From NCBI RefSeq assembly GCF_029338335.1, contig NZ_CP119800.1: a DNA stretch of 64,000 nt, one strand, 5' to 3'. Positions 9,173 to 18,874 of the stretch are shown piece after piece. The notes below the pieces were generated by a model that saw only the letters and a program-made list of their open reading frames with translations, had not been told where the DNA came from and searched no databases. This stretch comes from Halomontanus rarus. Its GTDB lineage: Archaea > Halobacteriota > Halobacteria > Halobacteriales > Natrialbaceae. The translations under genes and the position numbers were made by a program. The stretch's first letter is position 1, and the number at the start of each line of letters is the position of its first letter.

Positions 9173-10127
9173 CCGGGGCCTGGTCGATCGCGTCGAGTTG
9201 CTCCCGGTAGCGGTTCCGGACCGTGACGACGGTCGTCTGTGCGGTCTCGGCGACCGCTCGTTGCGGAATCGTCTCGTCACAGAGGAGGCCGGCGGCGTAG
9301 ATCGCCGCGGCGGCGTATCCCGTCGGCGATTTCCCGGAGTGGAGGCCGAGTTCGGTCGTTTCGTCGATGATCTCGACCGCTTTCGCCTCGACGTCCTTGC
9401 TGACGTCGAGTTCCGAACAGAACCGGGGAACGAACTGACGCGGATTGGTCGGCTCGAGATTGATGTCGAGTTCGTCGGCGATGTAGCGGTAGGTGCGCCC
9501 GATCTCCCGCTGGTCGACCCGGGAGACACCGGTGACTTCCTCGAGGCTTCGAGGGATCCCCTCCCGTCGGCAGGCGGTGTAGAGGGCGCTCGTCGCGACG
9601 CCCTCGATCGACCGGCCGCGGATGAGGTCGCGCTCGAGGGCCTGCCGGTAGATCACGCTCGCGGTCTCTTTGACCGGTTGGGGGACCCCGAGTGCGCTGA
9701 CCATGCGATCGATTTCCGAGAGCGCGTACTTGAGGTTGCGTTCGCCGGCGTTTTTCGTGCGGATTCGCTCCTGCCAGACGCGGAGTCTGTGGAGCTGGCC
9801 GTGTTTGTCGGCGGACATCGAGTGGCCGTTCGCGTCGCGGTTTCGCCAGTCGATGGTGGTCGTGAGCCCTCGGTCGTGCATCGACTGTGTCAGCGGTGCG
9901 CCAACGCGTGAAAGCTCCTCGTGTTCTTGGGCGTTGAACGCTCGCCATTCCGGACCGTAGTCGATGGGTTCTTCGCTCAGGACGAGCCCACATTCTCGAC
10001 AGACTCGTTCGCCGCGGTCCGGGTCTTGAACGATCGTGTCGCTCTCGCAGTCGGGGCACAGATCGGTCTCCGTCTCCGTCTCCTGTGATTCCTCGTCGAC
10101 GTGGGTGGTGATGGACTGCGTCATCAA
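9165..10127 (-). CDS. tfb: Transcription initiation factor IIB (TFB)
   Basis: 320 aa. An N-terminal zinc ribbon (C24, C27, C43, C46) and the B-reader region (DYGPEWRAF) precede two cyclin-type repeats (about 120-205 and 215-305). TFB bridges TBP on the TATA box and RNA polymerase. Haloarchaea carry several TFB paralogs that rewire expression; this one has an acidic N-terminal extension and no neighbour that shows its regulon. The start is MM, so either ATG may be used. Confidence 0.96.
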   Translation of the reverse strand: MMTQSITTHVDEESQETETETDLCPDCESDTIVQDPDRGERVCRECGLVLSEEPIDYGPEWRAFNAQEHEELSRVGAPLTQSMHDRGLTTTIDWRNRDANGHSMSADKHGQLHRLRVWQERIRTKNAGERNLKYALSEIDRMVSALGVPQPVKETASVIYRQALERDLIRGRSIEGVATSALYTACRREGIPRSLEEVTGVSRVDQREIGRTYRYIADELDINLEPTNPRQFVPRFCSELDVSKDVEAKAVEIIDETTELGLHSGKSPTGYAAAAIYAAGLLCDETIPQRAVAETAQTTVVTVRNRYREQLDAIDQAPAT

Positions 10128-10857
10128 TGAGCGTTCGGAGCCTGCCTACCACTGTAAGGAGGTCACATGGTTTCGGGAGAAACGGGTACTTTCCGACGAC
10201 GTGTTGGATCGGCGAAGAGAGGGGAGAAAGATCGACACTGGGCTCGTCCGCTGTCCCGAGACGGACGATCGGTGTGCCGAAACCGCGTCCCATCGGTTCT
10301 GTTGGGCGGAGGTATTTCTTGCTCCGGCCCGGGTATATCGACGTCAACATTGCACATGAAATGCAGGTATCGTTACAGCTGCCGTGACCGGTAAACCACG
10401 CTATGCGGCCCGTAATACCGTCTTTCGTCCACGAACTGTCGTCTCCCTTTAGGTCGTCTCGGCCGAACGGAAGTCCTGTTCGCACCGGCGAGTCGCTCCG
10501 CCTTCGCTCGCCCGAATCCACAGTTCGATCCCCGCGTGTTCCCTGTATGTCGTCGATACGACCACGAAATCACCCGATACCCGAATCCGTTTCGTCGCCC
10601 TCTCACCGCCCGGTACGCCGTCGCTGCTCGGCCGTCCGAAGTCGGCCCGTACTCGGTTTGCAGCCCCTGCAAAACGTGACCGCGTTTAAGAGTATCTACG
10701 TTGCTGTACAAATCGGTGTGTCAATCGTGATTGCGACGTACATTTCACTGGTATCGTGGCTTCGTTCGACGTTCCGTGGGGGGAATTCGACAGCCTACGA
10801 CGCTCGAGCGAGTGGTCAGTCGTGTATGACGCGGCAAAGTAACGAGGCGAATTTCTG
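10128..10857. other. 730-nt intergenic region with an operator-like palindrome
   Basis: It holds the upstream regions of the divergent tfb and DUF7344 genes. The only distinct element is the palindrome at 10657-10673. No frame here has a recognisable protein. Confidence 0.4.
10657..10673. promoter_or_regulatory. Palindrome TTTGCAG-CCC-CTGCAAA
   Basis: Perfect 7-bp arms surround a 3-nt spacer, followed 11 nt later by a TTTAAG TATA-like hexamer. The arrangement looks like an operator or hairpin before a promoter, about 185 nt upstream of the DUF7344 gene. Confidence 0.35.
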
Positions 10858-11454
10858 ATGTCCTCCGTCGATACCTCCATCCCCGACGAGATCAAATCGG
10901 TCGCCGAGGAGAACGACGACGACAGACTCTCGAAGGACGTCATCTTCGAGTTACTGAAAAACCGCCGCCGGCGAGAAGTGCTCGCGTACTTGCTCGATAC
11001 CGAGGAGACGGTGACCCTCGGCGAGCTCGCCGAGCAACTCGCCGCTTGGGAGAACGATACGGAGATCAACGCCCTGAGTTCTGATCAGCGAAAGCGCGTG
11101 TACGTTGCCCTTTATCAGACTCATCTGCCGAAGATGGACGACGCGGGGATCATCGAGTACGATCAGGACCGCGGTCTGATCACGCTCTCGGACAACGCGG
11201 ATCTGCTGATGATGTACCTCGATTCGGATTCGCATCGCCAGGACCGCTGGGATCGCTGGTACGCGGGGGTGAGCGTCGTCGGCGCCGCGCTCGTGACCGG
11301 TGCGTACCTCGGTATCCCTCCGCTCTCGTTCGTCCCGACGCTCGCAGTCACGGCCCTGGTCGTCGGTTCGTTCCTCGCCGTCTCGATCGTTCACGTCATG
11401 GTGAACCACCGTCTACAGCAGGTCGTCGACGGGAAGCTTTCGCGTATCGAGTGA
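10858..11454 (+). CDS. DUF7344 winged-helix protein with two C-terminal TM helices
   Basis: 198 aa. Residues ~28-110 form a winged helix (DVIFELLKNRRRREVLAYL, TLGELAEQLAAWEND, RKRVYVALYQTHLPKMDDAGIIEYD), the haloarchaeal DUF7344 pattern. Residues ~138-190 form two membrane helices. A membrane-tethered DNA-binding protein is the likely role. Relatives with the same architecture lie at 53743 and 59294. Targets unknown. Confidence 0.85.
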   Translation: MSSVDTSIPDEIKSVAEENDDDRLSKDVIFELLKNRRRREVLAYLLDTEETVTLGELAEQLAAWENDTEINALSSDQRKRVYVALYQTHLPKMDDAGIIEYDQDRGLITLSDNADLLMMYLDSDSHRQDRWDRWYAGVSVVGAALVTGAYLGIPPLSFVPTLAVTALVVGSFLAVSIVHVMVNHRLQQVVDGKLSRIE

Positions 11455-11828
11455 CCGAGAAGGACTTTTGTTCGTTCGTCCCGTACCCTCAACCGGCTCC
11501 CGACGACCGTCACTTCAGTACCGGAGCAGTTCGCGTGCCAGCAACCTGTTCCCGGCGCGGGAGCCATCTTCTCTCGACGACGAGACCGACGTTCGCGCCG
11601 TCGATACGATACTAGAATTCGAACGGCGGTCGGTCGCGGACCGCTGAACGCTCGCTCGAGTCCCACCGGAGTCGACCGTCGATTCGTTTCTCGGAGCAGT
11701 TGCTGTCGCGCTCGTGGTGGTTCTCGGTGGAGAAAGACGACGATCCGAATCAGTATCAGGTCGGGATTTCGACGTTCGAGATCGACGCTGATCGATACTG
11801 ACGTCGACCCGGCGTTCGAGGGCTACTT
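11455..11828. other. Intergenic region between convergent genes
   Basis: 374 nt between the DUF7344 gene and the end of the first beta-helix gene. I see no gene or clear terminator hairpin. Confidence 0.4.
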
Positions 11829-13385
11829 CTACCGGCCGATCGCGTCGGGGTCGACTTCCTCGCCGTCGAGGACGATCGTCCCGGGTCCGTCGACGCTCAG
11901 TTCCTCGAGTTCGCCGTCGAAGCGGAATGCGTCCTTCCAGTTGCCGACGGTGCCGCGAACCGCGTTCCCGTCGACGACGTCCTCTGGATCGATCGACGCG
12001 TTCTCGTCGTCGGTTCGTTCGACGTCGCCGCCCGCGACGAACTCGTAGCGCGTCACGCCGGACGCAGCGCCCCGAACGACGAGGACGCTCTCGGATCGAT
12101 CCGCTCGCTTCGCGTCGGCGAATCGTTGCGGGTCGATCTCGACGCCGTTGACCCGGACTGCCGCGTCGCCCTCGAGGGAGAGCGTCTCGAGCTGGCCGCT
12201 GAAGCGGTAGGCGTCGAGCCAGTTGGCGACGACGCCGCTGGCGCGACTCCCGTCGATGCTGGCCTGTGCGTCGATGGTCGCACCGTCGTCCGTACTCGAC
12301 CGGACGTCCTCGCTGACCGTGAATTCGTAGTTCGTATTTCCGGACGCGTTTCTCCCGTCGAAAACGACGGTGTTGGGAAGGGTGCGTTCTTCGGTGTCAC
12401 TTCCGTCGGCGGAACCGTCGAAGACGCCTTCGGGACTCGTCGGAACGCCGTCGGGAACGGACGGGTCGGGATCGGTGCCGTTCCCGCCGCCGTCCTCGAC
12501 GGTGAGGTTGCCCCGGCGGTTGACGCCGCCCCGGTGGTGGGTCCCCTCGAGATAGACCTCCGTCCGCTTGCCCGACCGCCCGAAGTCCATCGCGTAGGGG
12601 TAGCCGCCGCCGACGAAGTTACAGTCGATAACCTCGACGGGGTCGCCGTGGGCGGCCGTCGACCAGACCCAGATCGGGCGGCCGTTGCGGCCGGCACTGG
12701 TGTTGACCGCGGTACAGTTCTCGACCCTCCCGCGGGCGATACGGAAGCAAGACACCCAGCAGTCCTGCGCGTAACAGGTGTTGTAGTGGATCGTGCCGCG
12801 CTTCCCGTTGCCGTTCGACCCCGGCGCGGAGCCGTAGAACGCGTTGTCGTGCGCCCCTTCGACGTACATCCGTTCGATGTCGAGGTGCCCGTTGTGGTCC
12901 GGGGAGACCCAGAGACCGAACTTGGGGTGGCGGCGGTTCCCGACGCTCGCGTCGACGCCGTCGCCCATGTAGACGTTCTCGATGCGCGAGGTTCCGTTCC
13001 CGGTGTCGGCGACGCCGAGCGCGCGGTCGTGGTGAGAGAACTCCCCCTTCCAGGCGACGTTCCGGATCGTCCAGTCGGTTCCCGTCGCGATGATCGTCGC
13101 CGCGGAACCGGGCGCGGTCTGGTCGAACAGAACGTTCTCGAACGTTTCACCGCTGTCGAGGCGGATCACTTCCCGCTGTCCCGCGGGGATGGTGACGACC
13201 TCGTAGTCGTCCGCGGCCGCCGCCGTGCCGGTCGCGGCCGCACCCACGAGCCCGGCCGTCGCGGCTCCGGCCATCTTGAGATAGGCGCGTCGGTGTAGTA
13301 ATCCACTATTACCCCCGTTTGCTCCGGTTTCGTCCGTCGATGCGGTGATTTCGGTTTCGTTCGGTTCCGAAGGTTCGCGTGCCAT
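11829..13385 (-). CDS. Tat-exported parallel beta-helix protein A, two C-terminal modules
   Basis: 518 aa from MAREPSE. A twin-arginine signal (HRRAYLKMAGAATAGLVG, RR at 32-33) directs folded export. The body (about 55-330) has the irregular short strands of right-handed beta-helix, pectate-lyase-like proteins, e.g. TDWTIRNVAWKG, IENVYMGDG and DNAFYGSAPG. Two ~85-residue modules follow, each with a YEF...NW.DA.RF.G.LE.LS core. Paralogs lie at 16576 and 23194. It probably acts on or binds a surface polysaccharide, but the catalytic residues and substrate are not clear. The start is chosen because the TATA-like box lies exactly 25 nt upstream, as in both paralogs. Confidence 0.82.
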   Translation of the reverse strand: MAREPSEPNETEITASTDETGANGGNSGLLHRRAYLKMAGAATAGLVGAAATGTAAAADDYEVVTIPAGQREVIRLDSGETFENVLFDQTAPGSAATIIATGTDWTIRNVAWKGEFSHHDRALGVADTGNGTSRIENVYMGDGVDASVGNRRHPKFGLWVSPDHNGHLDIERMYVEGAHDNAFYGSAPGSNGNGKRGTIHYNTCYAQDCWVSCFRIARGRVENCTAVNTSAGRNGRPIWVWSTAAHGDPVEVIDCNFVGGGYPYAMDFGRSGKRTEVYLEGTHHRGGVNRRGNLTVEDGGGNGTDPDPSVPDGVPTSPEGVFDGSADGSDTEERTLPNTVVFDGRNASGNTNYEFTVSEDVRSSTDDGATIDAQASIDGSRASGVVANWLDAYRFSGQLETLSLEGDAAVRVNGVEIDPQRFADAKRADRSESVLVVRGAASGVTRYEFVAGGDVERTDDENASIDPEDVVDGNAVRGTVGNWKDAFRFDGELEELSVDGPGTIVLDGEEVDPDAIGR

Positions 13386-13416
13386 GCGTTCGAGTAACCT
13401 GGCCATAATACCATAA
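13386..13416 (-). promoter_or_regulatory. Promoter of beta-helix gene A: TATA-N12-GTTAC-N8-ATG
   Basis: On the coding strand TTATGG (13411-13416) lies 25 nt before the ATG, and GTTAC (13394-13398) lies 8 nt before it. The same two elements at the same spacing precede the paralogs at 18669 and 24147, which points to leaderless transcription. Confidence 0.55.
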
Positions 13417-13884
13417 CCTTTACTGCCGAAATATAGTTAGTTTTTCCAGAAATTCACGAAAAGCTGTCTATACGTACTTTCTGTGTGTCGTCTCTCCAAA
13501 CCTGTTCGGTCGAGACGGTCCACGCCGTTTCCCAGTAATATCGTCTTACCAGTCGTGAAACGGGTGTCTCGGCGACTCGAGTCGTGATCGCCCGCTCGAG
13601 TCGGGTCGAAATCGATCCGGACTCGAGCGCGAGCGATGGCGATATCCGGGGGAAACGACGGAGAGCTCGCTACCCGTGCGCGCGAGGGTGTGAGAAGGTT
13701 CGAGAAGGTTCGAGAAGGTACGAGGGGGTCGGAGAACCGGCTCGACGACCGCTGGTGATCACGTCACCGTCGCCCGCTTCGCCCGCTCGAGGCGCGACGC
13801 CGGCCGACTCTGTCGCGGCGGGAGCCACGGCCGCGCGGAGACCGTCCGCCCGCTCGAGAGCGGACGATCTGTGGGCGAGTTGCC
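13417..13884. other. Intergenic region, no gene seen
   Basis: An AT-rich 100 nt next to the promoter gives way to GC-rich sequence with a short GAGAAGGTTC tandem repeat near 13690-13725. No supported gene. Confidence 0.4.
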
Positions 13885-15180
13885 TTAGAATCGGTAGGTC
13901 TCCTCGAGGTCAGCCGGCGTGATGACCTCGAGATCGCCGGCCTGCTCGAGTTCGTGGAGGTGCTCGATCGTCGCCTCGAAGTTCGACAACGCCTCCCCCT
14001 CCAGCCGGTGGAAGAAGAACGACGAGATCCCTCGCATCTCCGCGGTTCGGTCGAGGACGGTTCGCGCGCGCTCGGCGTCCTGGTCGCCGATGCGGGTGGT
14101 CAACAGTGAATTGGTGTTGTACCCCTGCACCGAGTATCCGCCCGCGAACCCGATCTCGTGGTGTTCCTCGACGAGGTCGAGCGTCGTGGCGTCGTAGTCG
14201 CCGAACGGGTAGGCGAAGTATTCGGCGCCCTCCTCGAACCCGTTGTCGACGAGCCACTGCTTCGCGTCCGCGATCTCCGCCTCCTGTTCGGCGTCGCTCA
14301 GCGTGGACAACTTGGGGTGAGAGTAGGAGTGGTTGCCGACCGTCCAACCGGCGTTCTGGAGTTCCTCGAGTTGCTCGAGGGAGAGCCTGCCGTCCTCGCC
14401 GACGCGTCCGGGGTTGATGAACGTCGTCGCGGTGTAGCCGTACTCCTCGAGGGTCGACAGCCCCTCGGTGTAGTCGGTATCGTGGGTATCGTCGAACTGA
14501 ATCATCACCTTCCCCGTGTCCGGTCGCGGGGTGAAGTGGAAGTCGTCACACCAGAGCTGTCGGCTCTTTTCGCCCGTCCACAGCACGACGCGGATCTCGG
14601 TGACGTCGCTCAGGTCCGGATCGCCGTAGACGTCGGTGACGCCGAAGTTGTACCGCATGAACCGGAGGTCGGCGTTGACCGGTCGCCGGAATTCGATCCG
14701 GTCGCCCGAGGAGTCGTACAACTGGATCGTCGGAATCACCATCTCGTCGGCTGTCGCCGCGATTCCCGGGATGACGTCCGAGAAGTCCTTCGGCGAGTCG
14801 AACTCACGCGCGATCGAGACGGACGTCTGCGACTCGTCGGCTTCCAGGAGCGCGGACTGCGAGCCGACGACCGACTGGCTTTCGTCCGCCGAGAGATCCC
14901 CGGCGACGACCGTCCAGCGAGAGAGGTCCTCGAAGTCGTCGAACGTGCCCGCGTGTTCGGGCTGTCCGTCTCCGTCCTCTTCTTCCTCTTCCTCTTCCTC
15001 CTCGGTCTCCTCGGATTCTTCCGTTTCCTCCTCGGTTTCCTCGGGTTCTTCGGTCTCCGTCGGCTCTTCCGTCTCGGACTCGTTCGTCTCGTTGTCCGGT
15101 TCGTCGGAGTCTCCCGATCCCATACAGCCGGCGATACCGACTGTGGCTGCTGCCGTTGCGAGGTATGTTCGTCGCCTCAT
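13885..15180 (-). CDS. Exported lipoprotein with NodB-type polysaccharide deacetylase domain
   Basis: 431 aa. The N-terminus has RRR and a lipobox ending at Cys19 (GIAGC), suggesting a Tat-exported lipoprotein. A Glu/Thr stalk (about 30-72) follows, then a beta-sandwich-like region (about 75-220). The C-terminus is a NodB/CE4-like domain with FDD (229-231) and HSYSH (284-288), the metal-binding Asp and His pair. The family removes acetyl groups from N-acetylated glycans. The long acidic stalk should hold the enzyme off the membrane at high salt. An ATAACAAT motif lies 30 nt upstream. Confidence 0.85.
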   Translation of the reverse strand: MRRRTYLATAAATVGIAGCMGSGDSDEPDNETNESETEEPTETEEPEETEEETEESEETEEEEEEEEEDGDGQPEHAGTFDDFEDLSRWTVVAGDLSADESQSVVGSQSALLEADESQTSVSIAREFDSPKDFSDVIPGIAATADEMVIPTIQLYDSSGDRIEFRRPVNADLRFMRYNFGVTDVYGDPDLSDVTEIRVVLWTGEKSRQLWCDDFHFTPRPDTGKVMIQFDDTHDTDYTEGLSTLEEYGYTATTFINPGRVGEDGRLSLEQLEELQNAGWTVGNHSYSHPKLSTLSDAEQEAEIADAKQWLVDNGFEEGAEYFAYPFGDYDATTLDLVEEHHEIGFAGGYSVQGYNTNSLLTTRIGDQDAERARTVLDRTAEMRGISSFFFHRLEGEALSNFEATIEHLHELEQAGDLEVITPADLEETYRF

Positions 15181-15528
15181 TGTGTATCTCGTGACTCTCC
15201 GGAAGTGGTGATTGTTATCCGCAGACTATATTCAGGAAATACAGTTATTACCGAACCGTTTTACGATGTTTTCTCCCGAATAGGGGCGGTGAACGGGACG
15301 ATTTCGAGGTTTTGAGACCGAATCCCGTCTCGTCCGCGCTCCGACCGCGATCGAGTACCGTCCCCTCCCCCACCTCGAGCGTAACACACGAACGGCGGGT
15401 ACGGGGTCGGTACCTCGAGGGGAGACCCCGTTCGATATCGTTACGATCGGGAGTATGCGCCACCTACTCGACCGTCGCCCGTTGGTAGCAGGTAGATAGC
15501 TAACTTCCTGACTCTCAACGATGCTTGT
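15181..15528. other. Divergent promoter region
   Basis: 348 nt between divergent deacetylase-family genes. It contains the motif at 15211-15218 and an AT-rich core around 15225-15270. No gene seen. Confidence 0.4.
15211..15218 (-). promoter_or_regulatory. ATAACAAT variant of the recurring motif
   Basis: On the coding strand GGATAACAATC lies 30 nt before the ATG of the deacetylase lipoprotein at 15180. It is a one-base variant of the ATAACAAA motif found across the locus. Confidence 0.4.
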
Positions 15529-16386
15529 ATGAACATCCGTGACTTTACGTTCGAGAAGTATGACCGACTTCTCGAGTCGATCCTCGAGAACGGATTCGAC
15601 GTTCTCACAGTCGCCGAGTACCTCGAGAGTGACGAACTCCCGAATCGATACGTCCTGCTTCGCCACGACGTCGACCGGAGAGTGGAGATCGCACGTTCGA
15701 TGGCGCACCTCGAGGCGAGCCACGGCGTGCAGTCGACGTACTACTTTCGAACGTCGACGTTCGATCCCGACCTCGTCGCCGAGTTCGAACGGTTGGGACA
15801 CGAGGTCGGCTACCACTACGAGGAACTCGCGCGAACGAACGGGAACGTCGAGGCGGCTCTCGAACGCTTCGAGGCCAACCTCGAGGCCTTCCGTCGCTAC
15901 GCCGACGTCCGAACGGCGTGTTCTCACGGGAGTCCGCTCTCGAGTCACCAGAACCTCGATATGTGGGCCGACGGGCGGTCGCCGGCGGCGTTCGACCTGC
16001 TCGGCGAAGCGTACCGTTCGATCGAGACGGACGACGGCGATCCGGAGGAACTCTCGTACTGTTCCGACACGGGTCGTCGGTGGGGAATGGTCGATCCCGA
16101 CTTCGGAGTCGTCGAGACGACCGACGACCTGATCGAACTGTTCGAGGCCGGGACGTGCGCTCGGGTGTACGTCCTCGCCCATCCGAGTCGGTGGTCTCGC
16201 TCTCGAGTGGAGTTCGTCGAACGGGTCGGGTGGGACGTCGCCGCCGAGACGGGAAAACGCGCCGTCAAACCCGTCCACCGCGTACAGGCTGGGACGGGTG
16301 TGCTCGGCAGGGATATCGTCCGGACGGCCGCGAGGTCGGTCGCGGTTTCCCGACAGTTGCTGCGGCTGACGACGCGCAACTGGTAA
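15529..16386 (+). CDS. Cytosolic polysaccharide deacetylase-like protein
   Basis: 285 aa without signal peptide. HDVD (46-49) matches the CE4 first motif as seen in WbmS/DUF2334-type proteins, and HEVGYHYEEL (about 91-100) and ACSHGS supply further His residues. The second canonical HxxxH is altered. Members occur in surface-polysaccharide loci and probably act on sugar intermediates in the cytosol. It is divergent from the deacetylase lipoprotein. Confidence 0.75.
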   Translation: MNIRDFTFEKYDRLLESILENGFDVLTVAEYLESDELPNRYVLLRHDVDRRVEIARSMAHLEASHGVQSTYYFRTSTFDPDLVAEFERLGHEVGYHYEELARTNGNVEAALERFEANLEAFRRYADVRTACSHGSPLSSHQNLDMWADGRSPAAFDLLGEAYRSIETDDGDPEELSYCSDTGRRWGMVDPDFGVVETTDDLIELFEAGTCARVYVLAHPSRWSRSRVEFVERVGWDVAAETGKRAVKPVHRVQAGTGVLGRDIVRTAARSVAVSRQLLRLTTRNW

Positions 16387-16481
16387 CCGCCGCCGATCGA
16401 TCGGCTGTCGGCGTCTCGGTCGACCCCCGAGGTTTCTCGCTTTTTCCTTTCTCACGGATGTCTGGGTCGACAGCGACGATG

Positions 16482-16526
16482 TGGAAACGGAAACGGAGAC
16501 GGGAACGGAAACGAAAACGAAAATAG
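16482..16526. repeat. Degenerate GGAAAC hexamer repeat
   Basis: Six to seven purine-rich hexamers (GGAAAC, GGAGAC, GGAACG, GAAAAC) lie between two convergent genes. This is a simple repeat with no coding role seen. Confidence 0.7.
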
Positions 16527-16575
16527 AACGAAACACTCGAGCGCGAAATCGAACCTGTCGCGGTCGTTACGGTCG

Positions 16576-18669
16576 TTACTGGTCTCTGACGTTGTACTCG
16601 ACGTGGACTTTCGCGTCGCCGACGAGTTTGAAGTCTGTGATGTCGCCGTCGAACCAGAAGGCGTCGAGCCAGTTGCCGACGCCGCCGCGGACCGCCTCAC
16701 CTTCGACGATGTCGCCGTCGTCGATCGAGGCGTCCATGTACTCGGACTTGAGCACCTTCCCGTCGACGGTGAACGAGTAGGTGGTTGGCCCCTCGGCCTC
16801 GAGACCGTCGATGACGATCGCGTGGGGGAGCAGTTCGGGGTCGCCGTACTCGCTGAGGTCGACTTCCTCGCCGTCGAGGGTGACGACCGCTTCACCGTCG
16901 GTGAAGGTGATGTCGGTCAACGCACCGGAGAACCGGAACACCTGCGTGTCGTCCGAGACCGAACTCTCGACGGTCGTCCCCGAGACGACGGTCACGTCGT
17001 CGTCGGCGTCGTCACCGTCGTATTCGATGGTTCCGTCGACCGTGATCTCGAAGCTCGAGGGCGTTCCCTGTCCGATCACTTCGAGGGTGTGTGGCAGTTG
17101 TTGGCCGACCTCGTCCGGATCGATCTCCTCGCCGTTGACGAGTACCGCTCCGGGGCCGTCGACGCTCAGTTCCTCGAGTTCGCCGTCGAAGCGGAAGGCG
17201 TCCTTCCAGTTGGCGACGACGCCGTGGACCTGACCGCCGTCGATGACGTCTTCGTCGTCGATCGACGCGCCCTCGGCGTTGGACTTCTCGACGTCGCCGC
17301 TGGCGACGAACTCGTAGCGGGTGGTGTCGCTGTCGTCACCGTCGACGACGAGGACGTTCTCGAGCTGTCCTTCTTCCTCGTCCTCCTCGTCTTCGGCGTC
17401 CCACACGTCGAGCTCGAGCCAGTCCTCCGCGTCGGGGCCGTCGAATTTCGACCACGTCGGCTCGTACTCGGTTCCGTTGACGACGATGCGCGCTTCGACG
17501 CCGTCGGTCACGCCGATATTGTCGAAATAGGTGTCGTATCCGATTTCGACGGGTCCGCCGGAGATCGTGTTCTCGATGCGGTCCTCACCGTCCGTTCCCT
17601 CGACCTCGCCGCCTCGCGTGCGGAAGAAGTACGCACCATCGCCTTCGAAGCGCATCGTGTAGTCGTAGCTCGGTTCCGGCTCCGGTGCCGGTCCCGATCC
17701 GCTGTCTCTGCTTCCCGACGCGGCCATCTCCGGTGTCGTCGGACAGCCGTCCGGAACGAAGTCTTCCGGGCTCGTTCCGCAGTTTCCGTCGAAGTTGATC
17801 GTGGATCCGTAGCGCTCGTTGTATCCGCTACTCGAGTCGTACTGGACGCTCTTACAGTTGACAGTCGTCGAGTTTCCGTTGGCTCCGGCGACGATCGCCT
17901 GCCCGTCGCCGTTCATCGCGAGGTGGACGTTCTCGAGTTCGACCGCGCCGGGATCCCACGCCCAGACGCCGCGGTGGGTGTTGGGCCCGCCGACGGCGAC
18001 GGAGTTAGTGACCTTGCTGTTCGTCGATCCGAGACGATAGCAGGAGATCGCGTTGTTCTTGGCGTAACAGCCGTCGATGTGAATCGTACCGCCTTTGCCG
18101 TTGTAACCGGGTGCTGAACAGTAGAACGCGTTGTCGAGTGCGCCCTCGACGTAGACGTTCTTGAACTCGAGGTGACCGCTGTGGTCCGGGTTGACCCAGA
18201 TACCGAGCGCAGGCGCGTACTGATCCGAGGAGACGGAACTCTCGACGACCCCGTCGCCCATGTAGACGTTCTCGACGACGGAGGTGTTTCCGCCCTGGTC
18301 CGAACACGTGAGCGCGCGGTTGTCCCCAGAGAGTGCGCCTTTGAATCCGACGTTCCGGATCGTCCAGTTCGTGCCGTGGGCGTAGACCATCGCGGCCGCA
18401 CCGTCGGCGCTCATGTCGATCAGTTTGTTCTCGAACGTTTCATCCGATCCGACGCGGATAACCCGACGTTCACCGGGTGAAATCGTGATCACATCGTACT
18501 CGTCCGCCGCGCTCGCGGCTCCAACGAACGCCGCGGCCGTCGTCGTCGCGCCCGCGAGTTTCATGTACGATCGGCGATCTATTAATTCGTTATTACTACC
18601 GTTACCGCGGCTTTCAGCGCCGCTATCCGAAAATCCGTCTTCGTTCAGTTCCGAAGGTTCGCGTGCCAT
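16576..18669 (-). CDS. Tat-exported parallel beta-helix protein B, with C-terminal modules
   Basis: 697 aa from MAREPSE. The Tat signal is DRRSYMKLAGATTTAAAFVG (RR at 32-33). The beta-helix body closely follows protein A (TNWTIRNVGFKG, VENVYMGDG, DNAFYCSAPG). The C-terminus has three recognisable ~83-residue modules of the NW.DAFRF.GELEELSVDG type, one of them divergent, and a more divergent unit before them. The modules may be carbohydrate-binding sandwiches; that is inference. One module shares 56 of 57 bases with protein A. The N-terminal seven residues matching protein A, and the conserved promoter, support this start over the ATG at 18690. Confidence 0.82.
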   Translation of the reverse strand: MAREPSELNEDGFSDSGAESRGNGSNNELIDRRSYMKLAGATTTAAAFVGAASAADEYDVITISPGERRVIRVGSDETFENKLIDMSADGAAAMVYAHGTNWTIRNVGFKGALSGDNRALTCSDQGGNTSVVENVYMGDGVVESSVSSDQYAPALGIWVNPDHSGHLEFKNVYVEGALDNAFYCSAPGYNGKGGTIHIDGCYAKNNAISCYRLGSTNSKVTNSVAVGGPNTHRGVWAWDPGAVELENVHLAMNGDGQAIVAGANGNSTTVNCKSVQYDSSSGYNERYGSTINFDGNCGTSPEDFVPDGCPTTPEMAASGSRDSGSGPAPEPEPSYDYTMRFEGDGAYFFRTRGGEVEGTDGEDRIENTISGGPVEIGYDTYFDNIGVTDGVEARIVVNGTEYEPTWSKFDGPDAEDWLELDVWDAEDEEDEEEGQLENVLVVDGDDSDTTRYEFVASGDVEKSNAEGASIDDEDVIDGGQVHGVVANWKDAFRFDGELEELSVDGPGAVLVNGEEIDPDEVGQQLPHTLEVIGQGTPSSFEITVDGTIEYDGDDADDDVTVVSGTTVESSVSDDTQVFRFSGALTDITFTDGEAVVTLDGEEVDLSEYGDPELLPHAIVIDGLEAEGPTTYSFTVDGKVLKSEYMDASIDDGDIVEGEAVRGGVGNWLDAFWFDGDITDFKLVGDAKVHVEYNVRDQ

Positions 18670-18701
18670 GCATTCGGGTAACATCAGCATACCCTAATAA
18701 A
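18670..18701 (-). promoter_or_regulatory. Promoter of beta-helix gene B: TATA-N12-GTTAC-N8-ATG
   Basis: TTTATTA (18695-18701) ends 25 nt before the ATG, and GTTAC (18678-18682) lies 8 nt before it. The layout is identical to the promoters at 13385 and 24147. Confidence 0.6.
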
Positions 18702-18874
18702 GTTACCGACCAAATATGAATAAAATTACCAGATAATCATAAAAACCTGAATGTTCTGCGCATTATAAACGACGTTCTTTCACAAATTCTTGTCATTCAC
18801 GGTAATAGATATTTACTCGGTTGGAATCGCCGTCTCCCCCCACAGGCTCGAGCCGTTCGCTCCGCCGGTCTCAC

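Noticed and set aside
12126..13298. 390-codon frame antisense to beta-helix gene A
   Set aside because: Val/Arg/Asp shadow composition, no domain, complete overlap with a gene having a Tat signal and paralogs.
15208..15222. GCGGATAACAATC resembling the E. coli lac operator core
   Set aside because: Archaeal context and a half-site only; better explained as a variant of the locus-wide ATAACAAA motif.
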